NCBI RefSeq assembly: GCF_033958435.1 | Contig: NC_134158.1 | Span: 5,103,837 to 5,167,836 of the forward strand | Length of the DNA stretch: 64,000 bases | Source of the DNA: Carettochelys insculpta | Lineage: Eukaryota > Chordata > Testudines > Carettochelyidae | Reading direction: 5' to 3' | Shown: one piece after another, positions 32,771 through 42,120 of the stretch | How the letters are laid out: every line of letters begins with the position of its first letter | Numbering within the stretch: the stretch's first letter is position 1 | The notes under the pieces: model-generated | Database searches by the model: none | Seen by the model: only the letters and a program-made list of their open reading frames with translations | Told to the model about the DNA's origin: nothing | Program-made: the position numbers and the translations under genes

Positions 32771-34248
32771 ATCGGCATCGTTCAGTCTGCATAGACGATG
32801 GATCGCACCCTTTAAAGTTTCAATTGAGGACTTCATTTACAGCGTCTGTTGTGACTATAAAGACCCACACGAGAGTGACAGTCCTTGCTGCATCTCTTGC
32901 AGATGTAGTGGGTGTCTGGCAAGTCCTTATTGTGCTTTCTGTGCGCTCGCTTCTCCTCTGCTAGCTGTCTGATCTTCAACTCGCCCTTCTGAAGGCCCTT
33001 GTGTAACCCCTGCCCCCATCTGCTGCGGTCATCTGCTAGTTCTTCCCAGTTGTCCAGCTCGATGTCTACCTCTCTGAGGTCTCTCTTGCAGACATCTTTG
33101 TAACGCAACTGGGGCCGTCCGGGAGGTCTTCTGCCAGAGGCTAGCTCACCATACAGGATGTCTTTTGGAATCCTTCCATCGTTCATCCTGTGGACGTGGC
33201 CAAGCCAGCGGAGTCGACGCTGCCTGAGGAGGGTGTGCATGGTTGAGATTCCAGCTTGCCCAAGGACGGCTGTGTTGGTAACTCTGTCCTTCCATGATAT
33301 TCCAAGGATGCGCCTGAGGCAGCGCAAGTGGAAGACGTTCAGCCTCTTTTCCTGGCGGGCATACAGGGTCCAAGACTCACTGCCATAAAGGAGGGTGCTG
33401 AGGATGCAGGCTCTGTAGACTTGCATTTTGGTGTGAGTGTACAGCTTGTTGTTATTCCACACTCTCTTGCTGAGTCTGGACAGAGTTGTGGCCGCTTTTC
33501 CGATCCTCCTGTTTAGCTCAGTGTCCAACGACAGGATGTCAGTGATGGTGGACCCGAGGTAAACGAACTCGTGGACGACCTCTAACGTATAGTTGTCAAT
33601 GCTGATTGATGGGGATTCAGCAACATCCTGACCGAGTACGTTCGTCTTCTTTAGGCTAATGGAGAGCCCAAAGTCCTTGCACGCTTTGGAGAACCGATCC
33701 AGCAGTTTTTGAAGCTGGTCTTCTGTGTGAGACACTACAGCAGCATCATCTGCAAACAGCATGTCTCTGATGAGGACTTCCTGCACCTTAGACTTAGCTT
33801 TCAGCCTTGCAAGGTTAAACAGTTTCCCATCCGATCTTGTGTGCAGCAAGATGCCCTCTGCTGAAGATCCAAAGGCATGCTTCAGGAGGAGTGCGAAGAA
33901 GATCCCAAACAATGTCGGAACAAGCACGCATCCTTGTTTGACGCCACTCCTGATTCTGAAGGCATCCAATAATACGCCGTCATATTGGATGGTTCCTCTC
34001 ATGTTTTCGTGGAACGACTGGATCATCTTGAGTAACCGTGGAGGACAGCCTATCTTGTGGAGCAGTTTGAACAGACCATCCTTGCTGACCAAGTCAAAAG
34101 CCTTGGTCAAGTAGATGAAGGCTATGTAGAGTGGCTTTCTCTGCTCCCTGCACTTCTCCTGCAGCTGCCTTAGAGAGAAGACCATGTCAACGGTAGACCT
34201 CTCTGCGCGGAATCCGCACTGCGATTCGGGGTACACCCTCTCAGCAAT
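32771..34248 (-). mobile_element. 5'-truncated LINE insertion with perfect 24-bp target duplications
   Basis: The same 24 bases (beginning CTTCTGGGCCCAGC and ending GATTTTCTA) flank the insertion at 32747-32770 and 34249-34272 with no mismatch. The element reads on the minus strand, starts inside RT, and ends in a short 3' hairpin (CATCGT/ACGATG) without a poly(A) tail. Two older copies of the same family lie at 48240-49850 (+) and 55660-57310 (-). Perfect duplications imply a recent insertion. Confidence 0.88.
32833..34248 (-). CDS. LINE reverse transcriptase, C-terminal part with zinc finger, open
   Basis: The open frame continues without stop from the truncation point. It reads RVYPESQCGFRAERSTVDMV, YIAFIYLTKAFDLVSKDGLF, SGVKQGCVLVPTLFGIFFAL, the catalytic LFADDAAVVS, GLSISLKKTNVLGQ, YLGSTI, LYGSESWTLYARQE, RRLRWLGHVHRMNDGRIPKD and YGELASGRRPPGRPQLRYKD. 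It ends in a C2H2-like finger (CKRC...H...RVGLYSHNRRC). This RT plus C-terminal finger layout is that of a jockey/L2-like group LINE. The endonuclease and first RT blocks are missing through 5' truncation, so it is not autonomous. The region is at least 467 codons open. Confidence 0.88.
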   Translation of the reverse strand: MAERVYPESQCGFRAERSTVDMVFSLRQLQEKCREQRKPLYIAFIYLTKAFDLVSKDGLFKLLHKIGCPPRLLKMIQSFHENMRGTIQYDGVLLDAFRIRSGVKQGCVLVPTLFGIFFALLLKHAFGSSAEGILLHTRSDGKLFNLARLKAKSKVQEVLIRDMLFADDAAVVSHTEDQLQKLLDRFSKACKDFGLSISLKKTNVLGQDVAESPSISIDNYTLEVVHEFVYLGSTITDILSLDTELNRRIGKAATTLSRLSKRVWNNNKLYTHTKMQVYRACILSTLLYGSESWTLYARQEKRLNVFHLRCLRRILGISWKDRVTNTAVLGQAGISTMHTLLRQRRLRWLGHVHRMNDGRIPKDILYGELASGRRPPGRPQLRYKDVCKRDLREVDIELDNWEELADDRSRWGQGLHKGLQKGELKIRQLAEEKRAHRKHNKDLPDTHYICKRCSKDCHSRVGLYSHNRRCK

Positions 34249-34730
34249 CTTCTGGGCCCAGCTGATTTTCTACCTGCACAATAAACTTTGGCTGCTGATG
34301 GCAGACTGCACTGCCTCAAACAGCACAAACTTTTCAGGGACCCCCTCCACCGCTGCGACCTCTCCTTGCGCCTCAGTCCTGCCTTTAGCACCAGCCAGGG
34401 AGTGGAGGGGAGCTGCCAAGGCATTCCAGCACCACTTCCCCCACGGGCTGCACCCTCAGAGCCCAGCTGCTCCCAGCCCCCTTTCCACAGGTTAGGTCTC
34501 TCCCTGCACTGACAGCTCCCCGGGGGGTACAGACTCCTGGCAGCAATGCAAGGTGCCTTTGCCCAGCCCAAGAGCTGCAGCCCTAAGTGGAGAAAAGGGA
34601 CAGAGCCCGTGTGCCCCCAGCCAGGCAAGGGGCTGCATTCCTTTCCCACCAGCCCTCCCTCCACGTACACAGCAGCAAAGCCCCTGGAACGAAGCTGGAA
34701 GGGCTACAGGGACAGAATTCAGCAGCTCCT

Positions 34731-34754
34731 TCCTCCCTCCCTCCCTCCCTCCCC
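34731..34754 (+). repeat. CTCC microsatellite
   Basis: Six units of a C/T-only tetranucleotide repeat, just upstream of the 67-bp minisatellite. Confidence 0.8.
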
Positions 34755-34789
34755 TTCATCCATGGGGCTACACCAGGAACTGTCCTACA

Positions 34790-35190
34790 GCGCCTGGCAC
34801 AACGGGGCCCTGATCTCAGCCGGGGCAGGGACTGTCTCTCGCTGTGTGTCTGTGCAGCGCCTGGCACAACGGGGACCTGATCTCAGCCGGGGCAGGGACT
34901 GTCTCTCGCTGTGTGTCTGTGCAGCGCCTGGCACAACGGGGCCCTGATCTCAGCCGGGGCAGGGACTGTCTCTCGCTGCGTGTCTGTGCAGCGCCTGGCA
35001 CAACGGGGCCCTGATCTCAGCCGGGGCAGGGACTGTCTCTCGCTGTGTGTCTGTGCAGCGCCTGGCACAACGGGGCCCTGATCTCAGCCGGGGCAGGGAC
35101 TGTCTCTCGCTGCGTGTCTGTACAGTCCCTGCCCCGCCTGAGATCAGAGCCCCGTCGGGCCGGGCGCTGCACAGACACACAATGAGAGAC
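34790..35190. repeat. 67-bp minisatellite with one inverted unit, upstream of the ZNF-2 promoter
   Basis: GCGCCTGGCACAACGGGG starts at 34790, 34857, 34924, 34991 and 35058, an exact 67-bp period with few differences (GTGTGTC/GCGTGTC, GGGCCC/GGGACC). At about 35125-35190 the sequence continues as an inverted copy of the unit (CCTGCCCCGCCTGAGATCAG ... GCGCTGCACAGACACAC). The open frames across it are caused by the repeat and are not genes. Confidence 0.9.
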
Positions 35191-35217
35191 AGTCCCGCCT
35201 ATCCAGCCAGTCCCGCT

Positions 35218-35389
35218 CCGCCATAGGCCGCGTCTCCAGACAGTCCCGCTCCGCCATTGGTCGGCCGGGGCACAGCCCGCTCTGCGAGTGCCCGCTCGTC
35301 CAGCGCGGCCCCGTTCTGCCATTGGCTGCCAGACAAGCCAATCCCGGTCCGCCATTTGACTGCGACGGCCCAGCCTGCCCCGCCATTGG
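35218..35389 (+). promoter_or_regulatory. Array of CCGCCATTGG-type boxes at ~32-33 bp steps
   Basis: CCGCCATAGG (35218), CCGCCATTGG (35251), CTGCCATTGG (35316), CCGCCATTTG (35349) and CCGCCATTGG (35380) are spaced 33, 65, 33 and 31 bp. One slot, near 35283, is decayed. A further direct CCAAT is at 35338-35342. The boxes combine an inverted CCAAT (NF-Y) with a CCGCCAT (YY1-like) motif. They lie at the upstream edge of the ZNF-2 CpG island and probably form its proximal promoter. Confidence 0.6.
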
Positions 35390-35621
35390 CCGTTTCCCAC
35401 CCGAGCCCGCCCCCTGCCCAGGCCCCCGTGCAGGGCAGAATCGGGCACGTGGGTGTTTCACTTTCCTTCTGTTCAGCTCTCCGCGCGGTAGCGGGTCACT
35501 CTCTGTGTCCGCGAGAGCAACAGGCAGCGCTGGGCAGCCACAGACTGACACCCCCTGTGGGGCAGGAGCTCTGGTGGGCGTGTCCCGTTTCGTCATTCCC
35601 CCCTCCCGCCATGTCTGCCGA

Positions 35622-35629
35622 TGACGTCA
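35622..35629. promoter_or_regulatory. Consensus CRE (TGACGTCA) in the ZNF-2 promoter
   Basis: A perfect palindromic CREB/ATF site, 306 bp before the first-exon donor. The ZNF-3 promoter has the same site at 62630-62637. Confidence 0.6.
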
Positions 35630-35928
35630 CTTCTCCTCCCCTGGGCCTCGCCTCCGCTCTGAGCCCCGCCCCCACCGCATGGCTCGGCGGCGGCCCCGGC
35701 CCTGGCCCCGCCCCCGCGCTCAGCCCGGCCGGCGCAGCCCCTGCGGGAGGCGGGCGGTGGGGGCGGGTTCCGGGGGAGCCGCGCTGGGACTCGCCGGCCG
35801 CGTGTGCGGCTCCGGCAGCGGAGGGGTTAACCGGGGTCCGGCGGGAACGTCCTGCGGCCGCTCCGCCGGGTCACGCGCTGCCGGCGCCCGGAGCCCCCCC
35901 GATCCCTCCCGCAGGGAGCCGCCGCCAG
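35630..35928 (+). other. Probable ZNF-2 non-coding first exon (5' limit unknown)
   Basis: GAGCCGCCGCCAG|GTGAGG at 35916-35934 is a strong donor inside the CpG island. The minus-strand counterpart for ZNF-3 reads GAGCCGCCGCCAG|GTGCTG with the cut at 62597/62596. Conservation of the same exon end in both paralogues supports it. It would splice to the acceptor at 36861-36864. The exon start is a guess. Confidence 0.55.
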
Positions 35929-36649
35929 GTGAGGGGGGGCCCGGCCGGGCCGGGAAGTGACTCCGCCCCCCCCGTTTGTCTCTCGGACCCTCCGTGCGGG
36001 GCCGCCCCGCGCCAGCGCCGCCCCGTTCTCCGGCCGCTGCGCCTCGTCCTGCCGCCCGCGCGACCCCGCCCCGCCCCCCGGCAGCGGCGCCTGGTTCGCC
36101 TCGTGCTGCGGCGGCTCGCGGCGCTGGGCCCCGCGGGGAGCAAAGAGGCGCCGCCCCAGCGCCCCGCACTCGCCCCCGCCCGGCTCTGGGGCGCCCGGGG
36201 AGGGGAGGAGCGGGGGCGGGGGCGGCCGGGGGGGCTGTGACTCGGGGCCGGTTTTCGCTCCTGGCTCCACTCGCACCTCCAGGCGGAGTCTCCGGGCGGC
36301 GCCCGCGGGCTCTGCACCCCGCAGGGACCAGTGGGTGCTGGGGGCTCTGTGCTCGGTTCTCCCCCAGCTCCCTTGTTTTCGCCCCAGGGCCTCTGCACCC
36401 CCCTGGTTTTCTTCTCCCTTGTCCCCCTCAGTGATTTGGGGTCCTGAGTCCATTGCACCCCCCCCCCCGCAGGGGATCCGAGAGCTCTGGGTGGGCTTGT
36501 GTCCCCCACCCCCGGTTCCCCAGCGGGGCCGGGCGCTCGTCGCACGGTGCCGGTGCTCCCCCGCGGTGCAGTTCAGTGACCCTCATTGTCCCTTCAGCTG
36601 CTCCCTTCCTCCGGGCTTGTCCCCGTGACGTGTCCGTGGGACACACTCC

Positions 36650-37340
36650 AGCGCGCAGCAGTGCTGGGGCTCAGGCCGCGTCCGGAGAGAAACGAGGACG
36701 GATTTGGGATCTGACTTGTGCGAGGTGGTTCTGTGAGACTCGAGCGTTTCCCCGAATGTGCGTGTGCAGCACGTGTGCCCCAGGGAGCGAGTGTGGGGAG
36801 CTGGGAGAGCGGAGCGGCTTCCATCCCTGTCTGAAGTGTCTCCATTGCCCTTCTCCCCTGCCAGGTGCAGAGCACCCACGTCTGGCTCCAGAGCAGCCCC
36901 GGACCTGCAGAGACACAGCGAGGACATGGCGGTGGCAGCGGAGACGGTGATTTTCGAGGAGGTGTCTGTGTGTTTCTCCCAGGAGGAATGGGGGCTGCTG
37001 GCCCCGGGGCAGAGAGCCCTCTACAGGGAGGTGATGCAGGAGAATTACCAGACCGTGCGCTGGCTGGGTGAGGAGTCCTGTCCCCGGGGGTGTCACAGGC
37101 TGTGTGGGCTCCGCAGCAGCTGGGTTGGCTTTGGTTCAGGGTCCCTCCCTGCCCCTGTCTCCAGTGTCAGGAGTGTGAGCTGCAGGAATCACTGGCTCCC
37201 CTGTGAGAGACTGTCCTCTCTACGGCCCCTCCCAGGGGAAGCAGGTTCAGGGACATGGCAGTGGTGCTGCTCTTCCCACAGCCCAGGTCTCCATGTGCCT
37301 CCCACCATCTGCCTTGGCTGGAGGTGTGAGTGGAGGGGCG
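36650..37340 (+). repeat. Promoter-proximal/KRAB-A block, inverted paralogue of 60595-61230
   Basis: From GGGATCTGACTTGTGCGAGG through GCAGCACGTGTGCCCCAGGG, the KRAB-A exon and the intron start (CCCACAGCCCAGGTCTCCATG), this block matches the minus strand of 61230-60595. Introns match as well as the exon, so this is a segmental copy and not convergence. Confidence 0.85.
36865..37067 (+). CDS. ZNF-2 KRAB-A exon (coding from 36926)
   Basis: The acceptor CTTCTCCCCTGCCAG precedes a 203-bp exon and the donor G|GTGAGG follows. The ATG at 36926-36928 begins [19 protein letters not shown], then [28 protein letters not shown], giving 47 codons and phase 1 out. [12 protein letters not shown]...L...Q..LYREVM.ENY is the KRAB A-box, which in mammals recruits TRIM28/KAP1. 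The usual MLE triplet is MQE here and in ZNF-3. The ATG is preferred because it is the first in-frame start after the acceptor and is shared with ZNF-3. KRAB-A plus B plus fingers (142 + 114 + 1949 coding bp) gives exactly 735 codons including stop. Confidence 0.9.
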
Positions 37341-38404
37341 CCGGCAGGAACGGTGGGTACCAGAGCTGTGGGGCTGGGTCCGGCTGCTCTTAGTGCCTGC
37401 AGGGCACCCCTGGGGCCAGCGTGCTGCACCCCTGCTGGCTCTTACCGTTTAGGGGGAGTTCTTGAACAATCAAACACAAACTCCCAGCCAGAGGCGCCAG
37501 CTGTCCCATGTACATGTCCCGTGTTTGCTTTCTCAGGAGTCACTGGTGGGTACCAGACACAGGACAAACCAGTTATGAGTAACGTGCGCCCCAGTTGGGA
37601 TGCAATGTCACTCCCTGTAGGTCTCATAACACACCTCATCCAGCATCCTCGGCTTGCACTGATATTGGGGGTGTTTTGAAGATGGTTGGGAGGTGCCCAG
37701 CTAGGTCATGTGACACCGAGTGGGTCCAAACCTGGGCAGTGAGTAGTAAAGTTGTGAAGGCAAAAATGCAGCTAGAATCTCAGCAGGAGTTTGTGGGGGA
37801 GGCGGAGACGGGGGATGTAACTAACCCCCTCCAGCCGCACTTCTGCCAGTTTCCTTCCTGCACTGAAGGAAATACGCCAGGTGCGGCTGGAAAGTGAGTC
37901 AGCAACAAGCCCGTGATGCAGGAGGAAAGTGGTAAACCACGCAGAGAAGCTGCTGCTGGCAGAGTAGAACTGAGGCAGCCGAGGGGGAGCCCAGCTGCAA
38001 CAACAGCCACATCCCGCAGAGAGCAGCAAAGCCAAACACCGCCATGGCCGGCTGCAGGAGCAGCAGCTCTTGTGGGTCGCTGGCAGGGCCCACCCAGCCA
38101 CAGGCAGGCAGGGGTTGCAGAGCAGGAGCCTGGGCAGGATCTGAAGCAGCCAGCCCAGGACTCACCTCACTGCTCAGACAACTTCCTCTGCCTCCTGCTG
38201 ATTCAAGCAGTGTGTCAGAGCCAAAGAGCCGGAGGAACCAGGCCCCAGCCAGGAGCTTTGTGGACAGAGCCCTTGTGGAGCCAGAGCTCTGCCAGAGCCT
38301 CTCTCCACAACTTCTAGTGACCTGCCGCGTGACAGCTGCAGTCTGAGCCCTGCCTGGGGGCCTTGGTTTCGGCCCTGCCAGACCTCACAGAGCTCATGTT
38401 TTGA

Positions 38405-41395
38405 GTCAAGCAAAAACACAGAGAAGTCTTGTGGCACCTTATAGACTAACGGATTTTCCAGAGGATCAGCTTTTGTGGGCAAAGGCCCAGTTCGTCAGAG
38501 GCACCAACTGGAAATTCCAGAGGCCAGTAGAAATATACAGGCACAAGAAAGGGAGGGTGTCCCACTCAAGACGAAGGCTGGAGTTAATGAGAGCAATTCA
38601 GTCATGGAGGATGTGTCCCACTTCCAGCAGCTGAGGTGGTCGTGTGAACAGCCAGAGCAGAGAAACTGCTTTTGTACTTGGCCAGCCGTTGCTGGTCTTG
38701 GTTCAGTCCTAAATGGATGGTGTCACATTTGCAAATGAATTGCAGCTCTGCAGTTGCTCTTTGAGGTCTGCTTTGGACATTTTTGCGTTGCAGGATGGCT
38801 ACTTTTAAATCTGCTCCTGAGCATCCCGGGAGGTTTTGTATGTTACCGTTCCTGATATCCAATTTGCATCCATTTATTCTTTTACGTAGAGACTGTCCAG
38901 ATTGGATGTGCAGGTGAATATGCCCTGCTGGTTAAAATAAAAATTAAAATATAATTGGAGATACTCATATTCTAGAACTGGAAGGGACCGCTGGAGGTCA
39001 TCTAGTCCAGTCTGCTGCCCTCTTGGCAGGACCAAGCACCATTCCTGAGATCTGTTTGGCCCAATCCCTAAATGGCCTCCTCAAGGATTGAACTCACAAC
39101 CCCGGGTTTAGCAGGTGTCGTACTGTCATTGGAGGGTAGAGTTGGCACCAAAGTTTGTTGAAGAATTTGGTTTCTGAGTTAGTGTTGTGGTCTATAGTTG
39201 CTAGTGAGAATTTGTTTAAAGTTGGTGAGCTGACTGTAGGCGAGGACAGGCCTGTCTCCCAAGGTCTGTGAGACTGAAGGATCGTTGTCCAGGATGAGTT
39301 GTAGATCACTGATGGTGCATTGGAGAGGCTTTAGTTGGGAGCTGTAGGTGATGGCCAGTGGTGTTCTGTTGTTTTTTTTTGTAGGGCCTGTCTTATAGCA
39401 GGTGGCTTCTGGGTACACGTCTGGCTCTGTCAGTCTTTCTTCACTTCCTTAGGTGTGTATTGTAGTTTCAGGAGAGCCTGGTAAAGGTAGGGAAGGTGTT
39501 TGTCTCTGTCTGAGGGATTGGCACAAATGTGGTTGTGCCTTTAGTGCCTGCCTGTATACAATGGATCGTGTGGTGTGCCCTGGATGGAAGTTGGAGGCAT
39601 GTAGATAAGCACAGTGGTCCGTGGATTTCCGTTATGGGGTCATGTTTATCTATCGCTTATGTGCACAGGAGTGTCCAGGAAGTGGATCTCTTGTGTGGAC
39701 GGTTCCAGGCTGAGGTTGATGGTGGTGTGGAAACTGTTGAAATCACTGTGAACTCTTCAAGAGCCTCTTTCTCGTGGGTCCAGATGATGATGGTGATGAT
39801 GTCATCAGTGTAACTCAAGTAGAGGAGGGCGCCAGGGGTCAAGAGCTGAGGAAGTTGTTCCAGGTCAGCCATAAACATGTTGGCACAGTGTGGGGCCAGG
39901 CGGGTGCCCATTGCAGTGCCACTGATTTGAAGATATAAATTGTCCTCAAATCTGAAGTACTTGTGGGTGAGGACAAAATCTCAAAGCTCCACCACCACTT
40001 GTGCCACGGCATCATCAGGGATACTGTTCCTAACAGCTTGAAGTCCATCTTCACGTGGGTATTTTGTGTAAGGGACCTGCACATCCATGGAGTCCAGGAT
40101 GGTGTTTTCAGGAAGATCACCAGTGCAATTTCCTGAGGAAGTCGGTGGTGTTTCAAAGATAGCTCGGAGTGCTGGTAACATACGGCCTGAGTAGAGAGTC
40201 CCCATAGCTGGACAAGGCTGCAATGAGAGTGCCAATGCCTGAGCTGATGGTGCCTCCAGAATGTCGAGATTTATGGGTCTTGGGGCTCTGGGGGTGTGTC
40301 TGTGCAGATCTGTTCCTGCGCTTTTGTCAGGAGTGTCTTGAGCAGACGGTGCAGTTTCTGTGTGTGCTGCTCAGTGGGATCAGAGGACAGTAGCCTGTAG
40401 AAGGTGGTATTGGAGAGCTGCCTGGGAGTCTCCTTTTCATGGTCTGACCTATTCATGATGACAACAGCAGCTCCTTTGTCAGCCTCTTGGATGACAACGC
40501 CAGAGCTGTTTCTGAGGCTGTGGGTGACATTGCATTCCACACGGCTGAGGTCCTGGGACAAGCGATGTCGCTTTCCCACAATTTCTGCCTGTGCACAGAA
40601 GCAGAAGTGCTCTAGGTATCGATCCAGTCTGTCGTTTTGACCACCAGGAAGGATTCCACACAGAATTCTTCTTCTTGTACTCTAGGTGTGACGGTGCCTG
40701 CAGGGCTGTTCAGAGTCTTGTGGAAAGTGCTCCTGGAAAGTATTCCTGGCAAAATTGGGGTGAGGTTCCAGATCCCCACAGAACTGTGTCATGTTTGTGG
40801 GGGTGGTGGGGCACAAAGAGAGTCCCCGAGATAAGACAGACTCTTCTGCCAGGCTGTGTGTGTGGTTGGATAGATTGACAATGTTGCTGGGTGAGTTACA
40901 GGTACCACTACTGTGGCCCCCTGCGGCAAGTAGGAGGTTAGAGAGTTTACAGTCCTGTAGAGAAGAGCAGTGGGCGTTGTAACTCTCCTGTCTCCTTTCA
41001 GTAAAGTCCAGCCACGTGGACGTTTGTGTGGAAGGTTGTTTTTTAGGAGAGGCTCCAGACTTGAGAGCTCCTTGTGATGTTTCCCTGTTTGCTGCACAGG
41101 AAGCTGAACAGGTGGTTCCTCAGGTCTGTGGGAGTGTGTGACCAATCTCTCAACACAGTCCCTGCAGTGTGTCAGTTCCAGTGAGTGTTTCACCTTCAGT
41201 CCATTGGGTGGGACGTCCATCCATTTGCACTTGGCGAGGAAGATGGTGTCTGTATCTGTGCAGGTTTTCTCATGGGTATGATGGGTTCCCACTCCATGTG
41301 GCTAAGTTCAGAGCCTGCCTGGTGCCAGGCATTGGGCGTAGCTGTGTTAGTTTTATCCACAAAAACCACACCAAATTGAGTGTCTTATTTGAGCT
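38405..41395 (-). mobile_element. Penelope-like element, near full length, antisense in ZNF-2 intron
   Basis: Read on the minus strand from about 41395: a terminal-repeat remnant (41337-41395), an N-terminal domain (HCRDCVERLVTHSHRPEEPP, 41300-40790), RT blocks (GAAVVIMNRSDHEKET, LSNTTFYRLLSSDPTEQHTQ), then DLEQLPQLLTPGALLYLSYT with the catalytic pair DD. The motif is YTDD (39812-39801) where active PLEs have YIDD-like. Next comes a GIY-YIG endonuclease end (RNGNIQNLPGCSGADLKVAI, 38860-38600). Last is the 3' terminal repeat ending CTTATAGACTAAC (38405-38500). Several frameshifts and stops and one SINE insertion make it inactive. The 39823-41395 part is shared with 1-1575. Confidence 0.88.
38956..39120 (-). 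mobile_element. tRNA-derived SINE inserted in the PLE
   Basis: TCTAGAACTGGAAGGGACCG at the left (tail) and CTCACAACCCCGGGTTTAGC at the right (inverted B-box side) identify the cryptodiran SINE in reverse. The PLE reading resumes on both sides. The SINE is absent from what can be seen of the sister PLE. Confidence 0.75.
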
Positions 41396-41703
41396 GAGTG
41401 GTCCTGTCCTGCCCTGGGATGCGGGGGATGGAACAGGTCAAGGGGGAGGCTGAGCTGTACCCTAGAGAGTGCAGCAGAGCACTGGGCTCCCCCAGGAATG
41501 AGCTGGGCCATTCCCGAGGCAGGGGTGAGGCACCTGTACCCCAGGTGAGTGTGACATGGGATCTTGTACCATCCAGAGCCCGGCCTGTGCCAGGTGGGGA
41601 AGGAGCCTCTCTGGGTGGGCGGCTCAGATCCTGGAGCTGGAAGAAGTAATGGCCTGGACCTTCCTGAACAAGATCAGCACTTGGTTAATTGCTCCCCAAG
41701 CAG

Positions 41704-41817
41704 GATTTCCAGCTCCCAAAGCTGATGTGATCTCCTGGGTGGATCAAGGGGAGGAGCTGGGGGTCCCAGATCTCCAGGGCGCTGGGAAAGGGGAGATCAT
41801 CAGCGACCCCCACACAG
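41704..41817 (+). CDS. ZNF-2 KRAB-B exon
   Basis: A 114-bp exon between CAG (41701-41703) and GTGAGC (41818), phase 1 to phase 1. It reads GFPAPKADVISWVDQGEE, then LGVPDLQGAGKGEIISDPHT, the KRAB B-box. It joins G from KRAB-A to make GGA and ends G|GT into the finger exon. Confidence 0.88.
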
Positions 41818-42120
41818 GTGAGCAGTCAGCTCAAGTGACTCAGAAACTGATTTCTGTGTCCTCCTACATGTCACTTGTGCCTTTTCATCCAGACTGACTG
41901 AGCCTTCAGCCTGTCATCGGCTCCAGCCGGAGGGTGGGGTCAGGGCTGGGGTCCCTCCTGTGGGGAAGGGTTGTGAGGAAGGAGGAGCAACTCAGCTCAT
42001 GTTATTTCAATCTTTCTATCAGCTGTTGGCTGCGTTCCCCCTTTTCTGTTCCCTTTCAGAGTTTTCCTTTCAGCTCAGCACAGGGAGTGACACTGTCTGG
42101 TTCTCTCTGTGTCCCAGCAG

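Larger units (their letters stand above)
35140..36560 (+). promoter_or_regulatory. CpG-island promoter of ZNF-2
   Basis: The sequence becomes extremely GC- and CpG-rich (for example 35670-36240), in sharp contrast to its flanks. It contains the CCAAT-box array, GC boxes (CCCCGCCC near 35660-35720) and a full cAMP-response element at 35622-35629. It covers the presumed non-coding first exon. The transcription start cannot be placed exactly. Long open frames here reflect base composition. Confidence 0.8.

Noticed and set aside
34583..35600. Overlapping minus-strand ORFs with repeated MPGAAQTHSERQS peptides
   Set aside because: They arise from the 67-bp minisatellite and CpG-rich sequence; no domain or conservation signal is visible.
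35257..36628. ORFs of 200-330 residues across the CpG island
   Set aside because: Proline/arginine/alanine-rich in every frame, as expected from GC-rich DNA; more likely promoter and non-coding first exon.
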